From NCBI GenBank assembly GCA_048976805.1, contig JBHGUR010000020.1:1-64000 (forward strand): 64,000 bases of DNA. The letters run 5' to 3'. Shown one piece after another: positions 40,336 through 48,952 of the stretch; the stretch's first letter is position 1, and each line of letters starts with the position of its first letter. Source of the stretch: Ectobacillus sp048976805 (lineage in GTDB: Bacteria > Bacillota > Bacilli > Bacillales > Bacillaceae_G). The notes under the pieces are model-generated. The model was not told where the DNA came from and searched no databases. It saw only the letters and a list, made by a program, of their open reading frames with translations. A program made the position numbers and the translations under genes.

Positions 40336-41212
40336 TGAAATTTTGTTCTTATATGATGCAAAACTTTGTAACCCAAATGGAGACCCGGAGGAAGAAAACC
40401 GGCCGCGCATAGATTATGAACGGGGGATTAATCTTGTTTCAGATTTACGTTTAAAGCGTTATATAAGAGATTATTTTGCCATGCAAGGTGAAGCTGTTTA
40501 TGTGTCTAGGCTGGAAAAAGAAGCTATAACGGCAGAACAGCGTGTAAAAAGCCTTGGGGAAAACTTGACGAAGTCTGAGATTTTGCAGCATCTCATCGAC
40601 GTTAGATTGTTCGGCGCTACTATTCCGGTTAAGAAAAATACGATGGCGTTTACAGGGCCTGTTCAATTTAATTGGGGTTATTCCTTAAATCAGGTCGAGC
40701 TTTTAGAAGCGAGCATTACATCAAACTTTGCTTCCGGCAGCAGTAAAATACAAGGCGCTATCGGAAAGGACTATCGTGTAAAATATTCGTTGCTTGCTTT
40801 TGCTGGTGTTATTAGCGGGCATCGCGCTAAGCATACATTTTTGCAGGAGGATGATATAAAAAAATTGGATCGTGCAATGAAGTATGCAATTCCCCTTGCA
40901 GCAACACGAAGCAAAGTAGGGCAATATCCCCGTTTATATATCCGGGTAGAATATAAGGATAACGAAACGGTTTTAGGAGATATGCGTGATTTTGTGCAGC
41001 TGGAGTCCAAGGCTGCCTCTATTCGTGATATTAGGGAATGTACCTTGCATATAGGCAGGCTGATAAGTCATCTGCATTTTTACAAGGAGCGCATTCAATC
41101 TATCTATTATATGGCAAGTCCGTCTTTATACGTGCGCGACGACGAAAGAGAGGGAAGTTTTATAGAGGTTTTTGGGCGGGCGTTTTCTGAAATTATGGAG
41201 GAAATCGGGTGA
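40325..41212 (+). CDS. cas7: Cas7 (Csh2 family), Cascade backbone
   Basis: 295-residue backbone subunit that binds crRNA in six-base steps. The N-terminus EILFLYDAKLCNPNGDPEEE is the Csh2/DevR signature, with NRPRID next. The start at 40325 is preceded by GGGGATGAG. It overlaps cas8b and is four bases from cas5, a tight operon. The reading frame is intact. Confidence 0.93.
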   Translation: MNNSEILFLYDAKLCNPNGDPEEENRPRIDYERGINLVSDLRLKRYIRDYFAMQGEAVYVSRLEKEAITAEQRVKSLGENLTKSEILQHLIDVRLFGATIPVKKNTMAFTGPVQFNWGYSLNQVELLEASITSNFASGSSKIQGAIGKDYRVKYSLLAFAGVISGHRAKHTFLQEDDIKKLDRAMKYAIPLAATRSKVGQYPRLYIRVEYKDNETVLGDMRDFVQLESKAASIRDIRECTLHIGRLISHLHFYKERIQSIYYMASPSLYVRDDEREGSFIEVFGRAFSEIMEEIG

Positions 41213-41216
41213 TAAT

Positions 41217-41957
41217 ATGAGGGAAGTTGTAATTTTTCAGCTAAAGGGGAAGTTCGCTCATTATCGGAAATTCTACACAAACTCATCTTCTTTAACATAT
41301 GGCATTCCGCCTCGAACCGCACTTGCCGGATGTATTGCGGGCATGCTTGGATATGAAAAGGATACATATTATGATTTGTTTTCACCAGAACGCGCCTATA
41401 TTACGGTAAGAAAAATGCACTCGACGAAAAAGCTGATGCAATCGGTTAACTATATGAAGATAACATCTGTACAGCACTTTAATGGCAGCAACGGACCAAC
41501 GCAAATTCCAATAGAAATGCTGTGCAGTTGGGACGAGCCGGTTGTATTTCAAGTTTATTTTTCTCATGAAGATAAAAAACTGCAAACAGAGCTCATCCGG
41601 CGTCTGCGGGAGAAACGATTTGTCTACCCTCCTTATTTGGGTAGCGCATCATTTTTGGCTTCTGCTGAATTTGTGAATGTATGTAAAGCTGAAAAAAGGA
41701 AAATTGAGACGGATGTATGTATTTCGACTGCATTGCCATTAGATAGTTTACAGCAGCACGGTATTCGTTTTACTGATATACATGGAAACTTGCTGTCGAT
41801 TCATAAGGAGAATATGCTGCAATATTTCGTGAGCGAACGCAATTTAGGAGAGGTAAAGCCATATGTATTCGAAGAAAGCGGACGGCCAATTTCGGTTAAG
41901 CTTGTAAAGCCGTATTATTATCTGGCAGAGCAGGAAGAGAATATTATGTTTATGTAA
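41217..41957 (+). CDS. cas5: Cas5 (I-B type), Cascade subunit
   Basis: 246 residues. FQLKGKFAHYRKFYTNSSSL and YGIPPRTALAGCIAGMLG are the Cas5 N-terminal signatures, with a RAMP-type fold holding the crRNA 5' handle. It follows cas7 by four bases. In complete I-B loci cas3 comes next; here it is absent and 465 noncoding bases follow. Confidence 0.92.
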   Translation: MREVVIFQLKGKFAHYRKFYTNSSSLTYGIPPRTALAGCIAGMLGYEKDTYYDLFSPERAYITVRKMHSTKKLMQSVNYMKITSVQHFNGSNGPTQIPIEMLCSWDEPVVFQVYFSHEDKKLQTELIRRLREKRFVYPPYLGSASFLASAEFVNVCKAEKRKIETDVCISTALPLDSLQQHGIRFTDIHGNLLSIHKENMLQYFVSERNLGEVKPYVFEESGRPISVKLVKPYYYLAEQEENIMFM

Positions 41958-42422
41958 AACTCTGTATTATACCATTGATTTATATAGCTGAATAAAAATA
42001 ATTTTTTATAGGGGAGCGGATTGTAGAAACAGTCGCATCCTCATTGAGGCTTCGGCAGGGAAGGGAGAAACAATAGATTAGAAAGTAAGCGCGGCTTCCG
42101 CTTTGCTCGAGATAGCAAATGGAAATATCGAAATCATAAAACGGTTGTATGCACAATTATTTGATGTACGAGCGGTTTTGGTAAAGGTTCGTTATAACGG
42201 CCTTTCGGTTAATCTTTGAGTATAACTCGGCTTTGCCGCAGCGGCATGCTGATAGGTGAATCGAAGTGATTGCAACATTATCTTATAAATTGAAAATTTA
42301 AGTAGCAAAAGCATTGATTATGTTAATGAAAGCGATTCAGTTCTTTTGTGAAATGCCGTTCTTTTTCAAGAACAAAGGCAAGGCTTTTTTGTCTGATATT
42401 ACCCGCAAAAGGAGATAGAAAT
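41958..42422 (+). other. Noncoding, possibly decayed segment between cas5 and cas6
   Basis: No intact gene. One frame from about 42090 to 42220 reads a 42-codon stretch without a start (AASALLEIANGNIEIIKRLY and on to a stop), suggesting a relic of a coding sequence that I cannot identify. Bases 42281-42299 (TTATCTTA followed by TAAATTGAAAA) recall a shortened CRISPR repeat. A GTTCTT/AAGAAC hairpin lies at 42358-42373. Cas3 would normally be encoded in this place. Confidence 0.4.
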
Positions 42423-43163
42423 GTGAGACTAACTGTAACGTTCAGGCCGGTAAATGGTGTTTTACAGCTGCCGTTAAATTATCAATACGTTATGCAAGGC
42501 TTTTTATACCGCTCTTTGACGGAAGCGAAATTTGCGAATTTTCTTCATGAAGTTGGTTTTCAAAAAGGCAATCGAACTTTTAAATTATTTACGTTTAGCC
42601 GCTTATCGGGGGCGCATAAAATTAACATAAAGTATAAAAAGATTATCTTTGGAGATACAATTACGTGGCATGTAAGCAGCGTGCTTGAAACATTGATTCA
42701 GCAGCTAGGGGAATATTTAATGTTTTCGGAAACGATTCAGCTTTACAGGCAGCTGTTGACAGTGGAAAAGGTGGAGGTGTCCGAGCCGCAGTTTCAAAAG
42801 AATAAATTGAAGATTGAGATGCTTTCCCCGGTAACAGTGTACAGTACATATGAAAAAGAGGAGAAGAAAAAAACACATTACTTTCAGCCCAAGGACCCTG
42901 TATTTCCTATTTTAATTGAATCCAATTTTGAGAATAAATACGAGGCGTATTACGGAGAAAAACCCCTGCATCCATTTGTAATTCGCCCTATCCAAGTGCT
43001 TGATAAGTATAAGGTGGTTACGACGTTTAAAGGGCATATTATTACAGGCTGGCTCGGAAAGTTTGAAATCGAGTCATCCCCAGAGCAGCTTGCCTTTGCT
43101 TATGACACAGGAATTGGCGGCAGAAATTCGCAAGGGTTTGGCATGTTTGAGGTTGTGGACTAA
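42423..43163 (+). CDS. cas6: Cas6 crRNA-processing endonuclease
   Basis: 246-residue RAMP-fold RNase that cuts CRISPR repeats and leaves the 8-nt handle. The N-terminal ferredoxin fold begins RLTVTFRPVNGVLQLPLNY. The C-terminal Gly-rich loop GIGGRNSQGFGMFEVV is diagnostic. The start is a GTG at 42423 with AAAGGAG eight bases before; an overlapping ATG at 42421 meets a stop at once. In most I-B loci cas6 precedes cas8b, so its place after cas5 is unusual. Confidence 0.9.
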   Translation: MRLTVTFRPVNGVLQLPLNYQYVMQGFLYRSLTEAKFANFLHEVGFQKGNRTFKLFTFSRLSGAHKINIKYKKIIFGDTITWHVSSVLETLIQQLGEYLMFSETIQLYRQLLTVEKVEVSEPQFQKNKLKIEMLSPVTVYSTYEKEEKKKTHYFQPKDPVFPILIESNFENKYEAYYGEKPLHPFVIRPIQVLDKYKVVTTFKGHIITGWLGKFEIESSPEQLAFAYDTGIGGRNSQGFGMFEVVD

Positions 43164-43204
43164 AAGCAAAGCAGGATTTAATAATTTTTTATATCTTAAC
43201 ATAT

Positions 43205-43254
43205 GGCATTAACCTTGAGGACATCTAAATTCCTGAAGAGTTAATGCCTTTTTA
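43205..43254 (+). terminator. Terminator after cas6
   Basis: GGCATTAAC (43205-43213) pairs with GTTAATGCC (43240-43248), followed by TTTTTATTT. Confidence 0.8.
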
Positions 43255-43308
43255 TTTGGCAGTTTTCGCAAACATTGCTGCGGCCTATTTTATTAGTAAA
43301 TAAAGTCT

Positions 43309-43381
43309 TTAATGTTAAAAATTTCGAATAGTATAATTATGGCAATAGATTTATGGTATAATGTTTTAGAAAGCGTTTACA
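43309..43381 (+). promoter_or_regulatory. lcfA promoter region with cre (CcpA) site
   Basis: TTAATG (43309-43314) and TATAAT (43332-43337) are 17 bp apart, and a second TATAAT lies at 43357-43362. AGAAAGCGTTTACA at 43368-43381 fits the cre consensus TGWAANCGNTNWCA at 13 of 14 positions. Its place just downstream of the -10 predicts repression by CcpA in glucose, as known for lcfA operons. No FadR box is seen here. Confidence 0.65.
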
Positions 43382-43404
43382 TTTATGCGCAGGGGGGATA
43401 AGAA

Positions 43405-45090
43405 ATGGAAAGACCTTGGCTTAACAGTTACCCGAAGGAAATTCCGCATACAATTTCCTATGACATAAAACCGCTGCATTGGTATTTGCAACATACAGCT
43501 TCTTGTTATCCTCATAAGCAAGCTGTCCATTTTTTAGGAAAAGATATTACATTTCGGGAATTATATACAATGGCCAAGCGCTTCGCCGCTTATTTGCAAT
43601 CGCTCGGCATTACAAAAGGCGACCGTGTCGCGCTGATGCTGCCAAACTGTCCGCAGGCCGTTATCGGGTATTACGGCGCGTTGATGGCCGGCGCCATCGT
43701 CGTGCAAACAAACCCGCTGTATACAGAAAGGGAACTGGAATATCAAATGCGGGACTCCGGTGCCAAAGTTCTTTTTTGCCTCGATTTGCTGTATCCAAAG
43801 GCAGCTAGCGTGAGGTCCTCTACATCTTTAGAACACATCATTTTTACAAGCATCTCAGATTTTCTTCCATTTCCAAAAAACATTTTATATCCATTTGTAC
43901 AAAAAAAGAAGAGCAATATTGTTGTTAACATAAAAGAAAGCCCTGGTATTCACTTATGGAGATCGGTTATAAAGGCAACTCCTAATCCGGCTGAGGTGCC
44001 ATGCGACCCGCAGGAAGATCTTGCCTTGCTGCAATATACGGGGGGAACAACCGGTTTTCCAAAAGGGGTAATGCTTACGCACCAAAACCTCGTCTCTAAT
44101 ACAGTAATGGGCATTTATTGGCTGTATAACTGCAAACAAGGGGAAGAAGTTGTGTTAGGGGCACTCCCGTTTTTTCATGTGTACGGCATGACGGCAGTAA
44201 TGAATATATCGGTTATGCAGGCGTATAAAATGATTCTCGTTCCAAAGTTTGAGATAGAAGAAATACTAAAAGCAATTAAAAAACATCGCGTTACCCTATT
44301 TCCTGGAGCGCCGACAATGTATATTGCCCTTTTAAATCACCCAAAACTTGAGCAGTATGATCTTTCCTCCATCGAAGCCTGCATTAGCGGTTCGGCTCCG
44401 CTTCCTGTGGAGGTTCAGGAGCAATTCGAACAGATAACGGGCGGAAAGCTTGTCGAAGGCTACGGATTAACGGAATCCTCGCCGGTGACCCACGGCAATT
44501 TTTTATGGGGAAGGAGGGTAGCCGGAAGCATCGGCGTGCCATGGCCGGATACAGATGCCCGCGTGCTGTCCCTTGAAACGGGAGAACCGCTTCCGCCGGG
44601 TGAAGTAGGTGAGATTGTCGTAAAAGGCCCTCAGGTTATGAAAGGATATTGGAAAATGGAGGAAGAAACGGAAGTAGTATTAAAGGACGGTTGGCTGTAT
44701 ACAGGTGATGTCGGGTATATGGACGAAGAAGGCTTTTTCTATGTGGTAGATCGAAAGAAAGATATGATTGTTGCCAGCGGCTTTAATATATATCCGCGTG
44801 AAATTGAAGAAGTGCTGTATGAGCATGAAAAGGTAAAAGAAGTTGTAGTAGCTGGTATACCGGATTTATACCGCGGCGAAACGGTGAAGGCGTTTGTTGT
44901 ATTGAAGGACGGGGCGGAGTGTACAGCGGAAGAGCTTGACCAATTTGCCCGTAAATATTTAGCGGCATACAAGGTGCCGAAGCTGTACGAATTTCGCAAG
45001 GAGTTGCCGAAAACAACCATTGGAAAAATATTGCGCCGGGTGCTTGTGGATGAGGAAATTCAAAAAAATAGAGATGAAAAAACGGGCTGA
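43405..45090 (+). CDS. lcfA: Long-chain fatty-acid-CoA ligase
   Basis: 561-residue adenylate-forming enzyme that activates fatty acids with ATP and CoA for beta-oxidation. The AMP-binding P-loop is YTGGTTGFPKG, followed by A5 GYGLTESSP, the YTGDVGY motif, DRKKDMIVASGFNIYP and the C-terminal catalytic Lys in TTIGKILRR. Length matches Bacillus LcfA. It begins the lcfA-fadR-fadB-etfB-etfA block, although a repeat and a new promoter separate it from fadR. Confidence 0.95.
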   Translation: MERPWLNSYPKEIPHTISYDIKPLHWYLQHTASCYPHKQAVHFLGKDITFRELYTMAKRFAAYLQSLGITKGDRVALMLPNCPQAVIGYYGALMAGAIVVQTNPLYTERELEYQMRDSGAKVLFCLDLLYPKAASVRSSTSLEHIIFTSISDFLPFPKNILYPFVQKKKSNIVVNIKESPGIHLWRSVIKATPNPAEVPCDPQEDLALLQYTGGTTGFPKGVMLTHQNLVSNTVMGIYWLYNCKQGEEVVLGALPFFHVYGMTAVMNISVMQAYKMILVPKFEIEEILKAIKKHRVTLFPGAPTMYIALLNHPKLEQYDLSSIEACISGSAPLPVEVQEQFEQITGGKLVEGYGLTESSPVTHGNFLWGRRVAGSIGVPWPDTDARVLSLETGEPLPPGEVGEIVVKGPQVMKGYWKMEEETEVVLKDGWLYTGDVGYMDEEGFFYVVDRKKDMIVASGFNIYPREIEEVLYEHEKVKEVVVAGIPDLYRGETVKAFVVLKDGAECTAEELDQFARKYLAAYKVPKLYEFRKELPKTTIGKILRRVLVDEEIQKNRDEKTG

Positions 45091-45096
45091 TTTTGG

Positions 45097-45186
45097 GGCT
45101 ATGTTAAAGGACAATACCGATTTTGGCTCACTTCCCGCGCGGCTGGGCTGCAAATTGGTTATATCAATGATAAGGTTTAACATAGA
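45097..45186 (+). repeat. Divergent family R relative (R10)
   Basis: Ends GGCTATGTTAAAGG and GTTTAACATAG form a perfect 10-bp terminal inverted pair, one base different from those of family R, but the body is short (90 bp) and different. No target duplication. It starts six bases after the lcfA stop. Confidence 0.5.
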
Positions 45187-45190
45187 TGTC

Positions 45191-45268
45191 CTGCACCACA
45201 ATAGATAAAAGCTTTTAGAAGTGGTACAATTAAGGGCTACCTTAAATTTTTATTTTTCAGGGTAGCCT
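45191..45268. repeat. Family C repeat, copy upstream of fadR
   Basis: Shares GCACCACAATAGATAAAA, TTTTAGAAGTGGTACAATTA and the final inverted pair GGGCTACCTTAAA/TTCAGGGTAGCCT with 38170-38252. It lies between R10 and the fadR promoter. Confidence 0.65.
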
Positions 45269-45280
45269 CCTTCAATATTA

Positions 45281-45309
45281 TTGACAATTTTTAAAATTAT
45301 CAGTAATAT
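45281..45309 (+). promoter_or_regulatory. fadR promoter
   Basis: TTGACA (45281-45286) and TAATAT (45304-45309) at 17 bp spacing. The start near 45316 is directly followed by the FadR operator. Confidence 0.75.
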
Positions 45310-45316
45310 TAAAATG

Positions 45317-45334
45317 TGAATGAATAGTCATTCA
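45317..45334. promoter_or_regulatory. FadR operator
   Basis: TGAATGA and TCATTCA form a perfect inverted repeat with four bases between, matching the known FadR box of Bacillus. It covers the first transcribed bases of the fadR-fadB-etfBA unit. Long-chain acyl-CoA would release repression. Confidence 0.88.
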
Positions 45335-45357
45335 GGTTCTTGAAGGGGAAATTCAAA

Positions 45358-45945
45358 GTGAAAAAGCATAGACCAAAATATAACCAGATTATTGATGCGG
45401 CAGTAGTTGTCATTGCTGAAAACGGTTACCACCACGCCCAGGTTTCTAAGATAGCTAAGCAGGCAGGAGTCGCAGACGGTACGATTTATTTATATTTTAA
45501 AAATAAAGAAGATATTTTAATATCACTGTTTCAGGAGAAGATGGGAGAATTTGTTGAGAAAATCCGACTAAAAACAGCAGGAATCGAGAGCGCAACAGAG
45601 AAGTTATTAATGTTGGTTGAAACGCACTTCACGTTGTTGTCCCAAAATCATCATCTTGCTATCGTCACGCAATTGGAACTTCGGCAATCCAACAAAGACC
45701 TTCGGCTAAAAATTAACGAAGTCCTAAAAGGGTATTTGCAGGTTATAGATGAAATTTTAAGAGTGGGGATTGAACAGGGAGAGTTCCGGAAGGATTTACA
45801 TATTCGCGCGGCGCGCCAAATGATATTTGGAACGATTGATGAAGTGATGACCAACTGGGTCATGAGCGACTATAAATATGATTTAGTCGAAATGTCCCGG
45901 ATCGTTCATGAGCTGTTGGCAAATGCCTGCAGACGCGGAAAATAA
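45358..45945 (+). CDS. fadR: FadR, fatty-acid degradation repressor
   Basis: 195-residue TetR-family repressor. The N-terminal helix-turn-helix is VIAENGYHHAQVSKIAKQAG and VADGTIYLYFKNKEDIL, near identical to B. subtilis FadR. The C-terminal ligand domain binds acyl-CoA. The start is the GTG at 45358, eight bases after GAAGGGGA; the frame runs open to 45340. It represses itself through the operator upstream. Confidence 0.95.
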   Translation: MKKHRPKYNQIIDAAVVVIAENGYHHAQVSKIAKQAGVADGTIYLYFKNKEDILISLFQEKMGEFVEKIRLKTAGIESATEKLLMLVETHFTLLSQNHHLAIVTQLELRQSNKDLRLKINEVLKGYLQVIDEILRVGIEQGEFRKDLHIRAARQMIFGTIDEVMTNWVMSDYKYDLVEMSRIVHELLANACRRGK

Positions 45946-45961
45946 AGGGGAGGGAAGGCTA

Positions 45962-46735
45962 GTGAATTTCCTATCAGTAGCAGTAGAGGAGCATGTAGCG
46001 GTGGTGAAAATTAACCATCAGCCGGCAAATGCCATGTCTTCTCAAGTAATTCAAGAGCTTGCGGCTGTTCTTGATCAAGTGGAGAAGGATGAAAATGTGA
46101 GGGCTGTCCTTGTGCATGGAGAAGGTCGCTTCTTCTCAGCTGGGGCGGATATTCGCGAGTTTACAGGAATTAAAGAGGCAGATGAAGCAGCAAAATTAGC
46201 GCAAAATGGACAAGTTGTATTCGAGCGTCTTGAAAAGTTTCCAAAGCCGGTTATTGCAGCTATTCACGGTGCGGCACTTGGCGGCGGGCTTGAATTTGCT
46301 ATGTCCTGCCATATGCGTATCGTAAGCGAAAACGCAAAGCTGGGGCTTCCTGAGCTGAACCTAGGCATCATCCCGGGTTTTGCCGGAACACAGCGTTTGC
46401 CACGTTATGTCGGCAAAGCAAAAGCGTTGGAAATGATGCTTACCGGAGAGCCGATTACAGGCGTTCAAGCAGTGCAGTGGGGACTTGCGAACCAAGCTTA
46501 TCCAGAAGAGACCCTTTTAGAAGAAGCGCTTAAGCTTGCAAAGAAAGCGGCTGCTAAAAGTCCTGCTTCCATAAGAGCTGTACTGGAACTCGTTCAAACT
46601 GTAAAAACTTCCGAATATTATGAAGGGGTGCAACGTGAAGCGCAGCTATTCGGAGAAGTGTTCACGACAGAGGACGGAAGAGAAGGCGTAGCGGCATTTT
46701 TGGAAAAACGCAAGCCTGTGTTCAGCGGCAAGTAA
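45962..46735 (+). CDS. fadB: Enoyl-CoA hydratase
   Basis: 257-residue crotonase-fold enzyme of beta-oxidation, the ysiB/fadB position in Bacillus. GRFFSAGADIREF forms the first half of the oxyanion hole. AAIHGAALGGGLEFAMSC forms the second, and LPELNLGIIPGFAGTQRLPR holds the catalytic Glu. The GTG start at 45962 follows GGGGAGGGAAGG; 18 codons upstream lie in the fadR end and are excluded. Confidence 0.94.
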   Translation: MNFLSVAVEEHVAVVKINHQPANAMSSQVIQELAAVLDQVEKDENVRAVLVHGEGRFFSAGADIREFTGIKEADEAAKLAQNGQVVFERLEKFPKPVIAAIHGAALGGGLEFAMSCHMRIVSENAKLGLPELNLGIIPGFAGTQRLPRYVGKAKALEMMLTGEPITGVQAVQWGLANQAYPEETLLEEALKLAKKAAAKSPASIRAVLELVQTVKTSEYYEGVQREAQLFGEVFTTEDGREGVAAFLEKRKPVFSGK

Positions 46736-46815
46736 TTCCCGAATATTTTTTTGGGTTGAGTTAACTGAAAACTCGGAATTAATTTAATGTTTTTAAACCT
46801 TTAGGAGGGAATACA

Positions 46816-47589
46816 ATGAACATCTACGTACTAATGAAAAGAACATTCGACACAGAAGAAAAAATCGTGATTAAAAACGGCGCAATTTATGACGGTGAAG
46901 CAGAATTCATCATCAACCCTTACGATGAGTACGCAATTGAAGAAGCGATTCAAGTAAGAGATGCAAACGGCGGCGAGGTAACGGTTGTAACGGTAGGAGG
47001 AGAGGATTCCGAGAAGGAGCTGCGCACCGCACTTGCAATGGGCTGCGACAAAGCTGTGCTTATTAACATTGAAGATGACGTGGAAAACGGCGATCAATAT
47101 ACAACTGCTAAGGTTTTGGCAGAATACTTAAAGGATAAGAATGCAGACTTGATTTTGGCAGGCAACGTTGCAATTGACGGCGCTTCCGGCCAAGTAGGTC
47201 CTCGCGTAGCTGAAGCGCTTGGCATTCCGTATGTAACAACGATTACAAAGCTGGAAATTGAAGGGAAAAACGTTACAATTGAACGCGATGTAGAAGGTGA
47301 TACAGAGGTAATCGAAACTACACTTCCTGTACTTGTAACAGCACAGCAAGGCTTGAATGAGCCGCGTTACCCATCTTTGCCGGGCATTATGAAAGCGAAG
47401 AAAAAGCCGCTTGAAGAGCTCGAATTAGATGATTTGGATTTAGATGAAGATGATGTTGAAGCGAAAACAAAAACAATTGAAATTTACTTGCCTCCTCAAA
47501 AGGATGCCGGAAAAATTTTGCAAGGTGAGCTTCAAGATCAAGTGAAAGAGCTTGTTTCATTATTGCATACAGAAGCGAAAGTGATTTAA
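46816..47589 (+). CDS. etfB: Electron transfer flavoprotein beta subunit
   Basis: 257 residues. It binds AMP and with EtfA passes electrons from acyl-CoA dehydrogenases to the quinone pool. MNIYVLMKRTFDTEEK opens the alpha/beta fold; LAGNVAIDGASGQVGPRVAEALG and the VTAQQGLNEPRYPSLPGIMKAKK recognition loop are typical. It lies 80 bp after fadB and 45 bp before etfA. Confidence 0.96.
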   Translation: MNIYVLMKRTFDTEEKIVIKNGAIYDGEAEFIINPYDEYAIEEAIQVRDANGGEVTVVTVGGEDSEKELRTALAMGCDKAVLINIEDDVENGDQYTTAKVLAEYLKDKNADLILAGNVAIDGASGQVGPRVAEALGIPYVTTITKLEIEGKNVTIERDVEGDTEVIETTLPVLVTAQQGLNEPRYPSLPGIMKAKKKPLEELELDDLDLDEDDVEAKTKTIEIYLPPQKDAGKILQGELQDQVKELVSLLHTEAKVI

Positions 47590-47634
47590 TTTTTTGGATG
47601 AAACTCGAAACAGCACAAATCGGAGGGGAAACAG

Positions 47635-48612
47635 ATGGCTCGTAAAGTATTAGTAATGGGAGAAGTGCGTGACGGTTCTTTAAGAAACGTATCTTTTGAA
47701 GCGGTTGCAGCAGCAAAAACAATTGCAGAGGGCGGCGAAATAGTAGGTCTTTTAGTGGGAGATAGCGTAGCTTCCCTAGCAAATGAATTGATTGCTTACG
47801 GTGCAGACCGGGTTATAACGGTCGAAGATGCAAAGCTAAAATCTTATACGTCTGACGGTTATGCGCAGGCCGTGCTTGCGGTTGTGGACGCCGAGCAGCC
47901 GGAAGGCATCGTATTTGGCCACACGGCGCTTGGAAAGGATCTTTCTCCAAAGCTTGCAGCGAAGCTGGATGCAGGTCTTGTTTCTGACGTAACGGCATTG
48001 GAGGTTGCGGGCGGAAATGTTGTATTTACGCGCCCAATTTACTCGGGAAAAGCGTTCGAAAAGAAAATTGTAACAGACGGTCTTTTATTTGCGACAATTC
48101 GCCCTAATAACATTCCTGTGCTTGAAAAAGACGAATCTCGCACGGGAGAAGTGAAATCATTAGCGGTTGAAATTAAAGATTTGCGCACAATTATTAAAGA
48201 TGTAGTACGCAAGGCGGCTGAAGGTGTAGACCTTTCTGAAGCGAAGGTTGTTGTGGCAGGGGGCCGCGGTGTTAAGAGCGCTGAGGGATTTAAGCCGCTT
48301 CAAGAGCTTGCGGATGTGCTTGGTGCGGCGGTAGGAGCTTCCCGCGGCGCTTGCGACGCGGACTACTGCGACTATTCCTTGCAAATCGGCCAAACAGGCA
48401 AAGTTGTTACCCCAGATCTTTACATTGCATGCGGTATTTCCGGAGCAATTCAGCACCTGGCTGGTATGTCTAACTCGAAAGTAATTGTGGCAATTAACAA
48501 GGATCCGGAAGCAAATATCTTCAAGGTAGCGGACTACGGCATTGTAGGCGATCTATTTGAGGTTGTTCCGCTTTTAACAGAGGAATTCAAAAAGCTAAAA
48601 GTGCATTCCTAA
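47635..48612 (+). CDS. etfA: Electron transfer flavoprotein alpha subunit
   Basis: 325-residue FAD-binding partner of EtfB. The N-terminal domain resembles EtfB. The C-terminal FAD domain has VVAGGRGVKSAEGFKPLQEL, GASRGACDADYC, QIGQTGKVVTPDLYIACGIS and GAIQHLAGM, and VIVAINKDPEANIF. Full length, closed by a hairpin terminator. Confidence 0.96.
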   Translation: MARKVLVMGEVRDGSLRNVSFEAVAAAKTIAEGGEIVGLLVGDSVASLANELIAYGADRVITVEDAKLKSYTSDGYAQAVLAVVDAEQPEGIVFGHTALGKDLSPKLAAKLDAGLVSDVTALEVAGGNVVFTRPIYSGKAFEKKIVTDGLLFATIRPNNIPVLEKDESRTGEVKSLAVEIKDLRTIIKDVVRKAAEGVDLSEAKVVVAGGRGVKSAEGFKPLQELADVLGAAVGASRGACDADYCDYSLQIGQTGKVVTPDLYIACGISGAIQHLAGMSNSKVIVAINKDPEANIFKVADYGIVGDLFEVVPLLTEEFKKLKVHS

Positions 48613-48644
48613 TTCAAGAAGAGGCGTTGCCGCTATTTTATACG

Positions 48645-48677
48645 AAAAGCGAGAGGTCGGGGATTTCTCGCTTTTTG
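48645..48677 (+). terminator. etfA terminator
   Basis: AAAAGCGAGA pairs with TCTCGCTTTT around an 11-nt loop. Confidence 0.8.
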
Positions 48678-48913
48678 CCATAGTATAAATGCCTATACAT
48701 TTGAGATAATACATAAGGTGAAGCTCCGTTTTTGGGATGTTTTCCCCTGAGAACGTTAGCAGAGCCAAGTGAGTCCTCGCGGAAATGCAGCGATGCAGTA
48801 CAGGTCTGTTTTAACGATAAATCGATCCAGCCGAACTTTGTACATCATTATTGTGTTTTGGAATTAAGCGGGGTGTTGGTACATAATATTCGCTATAGTT
48901 AAAAGAGAATGAT
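48678..48913. other. Intergenic region upstream of trxA
   Basis: No gene is seen. Near the right end TATACT (48913-48918) is a good -10 with a weak -35 (TTCGCT, 18 bp upstream). A GTGTTT, 12-bp, GGGTGT pair around 48853-48877 recalls a sigma-B promoter loosely, and trxA is known to have one in B. subtilis, but the match is poor. Confidence 0.35.
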
Positions 48914-48936
48914 ATACTCAACAGTAGATTGAGTAT
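48914..48936. promoter_or_regulatory. Perfect inverted repeat at the trxA promoter
   Basis: ATACTCAA and TTGAGTAT are perfect 8-bp arms with a 7-bp centre. They overlap the -10 and the presumed start of trxA, so this could be an operator or a 5' RNA hairpin. I know no regulator with this site. Confidence 0.4.
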
Positions 48937-48952
48937 TAAGGAGGAATTTTCA

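Noticed and set aside
42090..42220. A cas3 pseudogene
   Set aside because: The start-less 42-codon frame shows no HD or helicase motif I can identify; reported only as an unexplained relic.
38416..43163. CRISPR-associated transposon (Tn7-like, I-B)
   Set aside because: The absence of cas3 fits, but no tnsA, tnsB, tnsC or TniQ-like gene and no Tn7 ends lie nearby.
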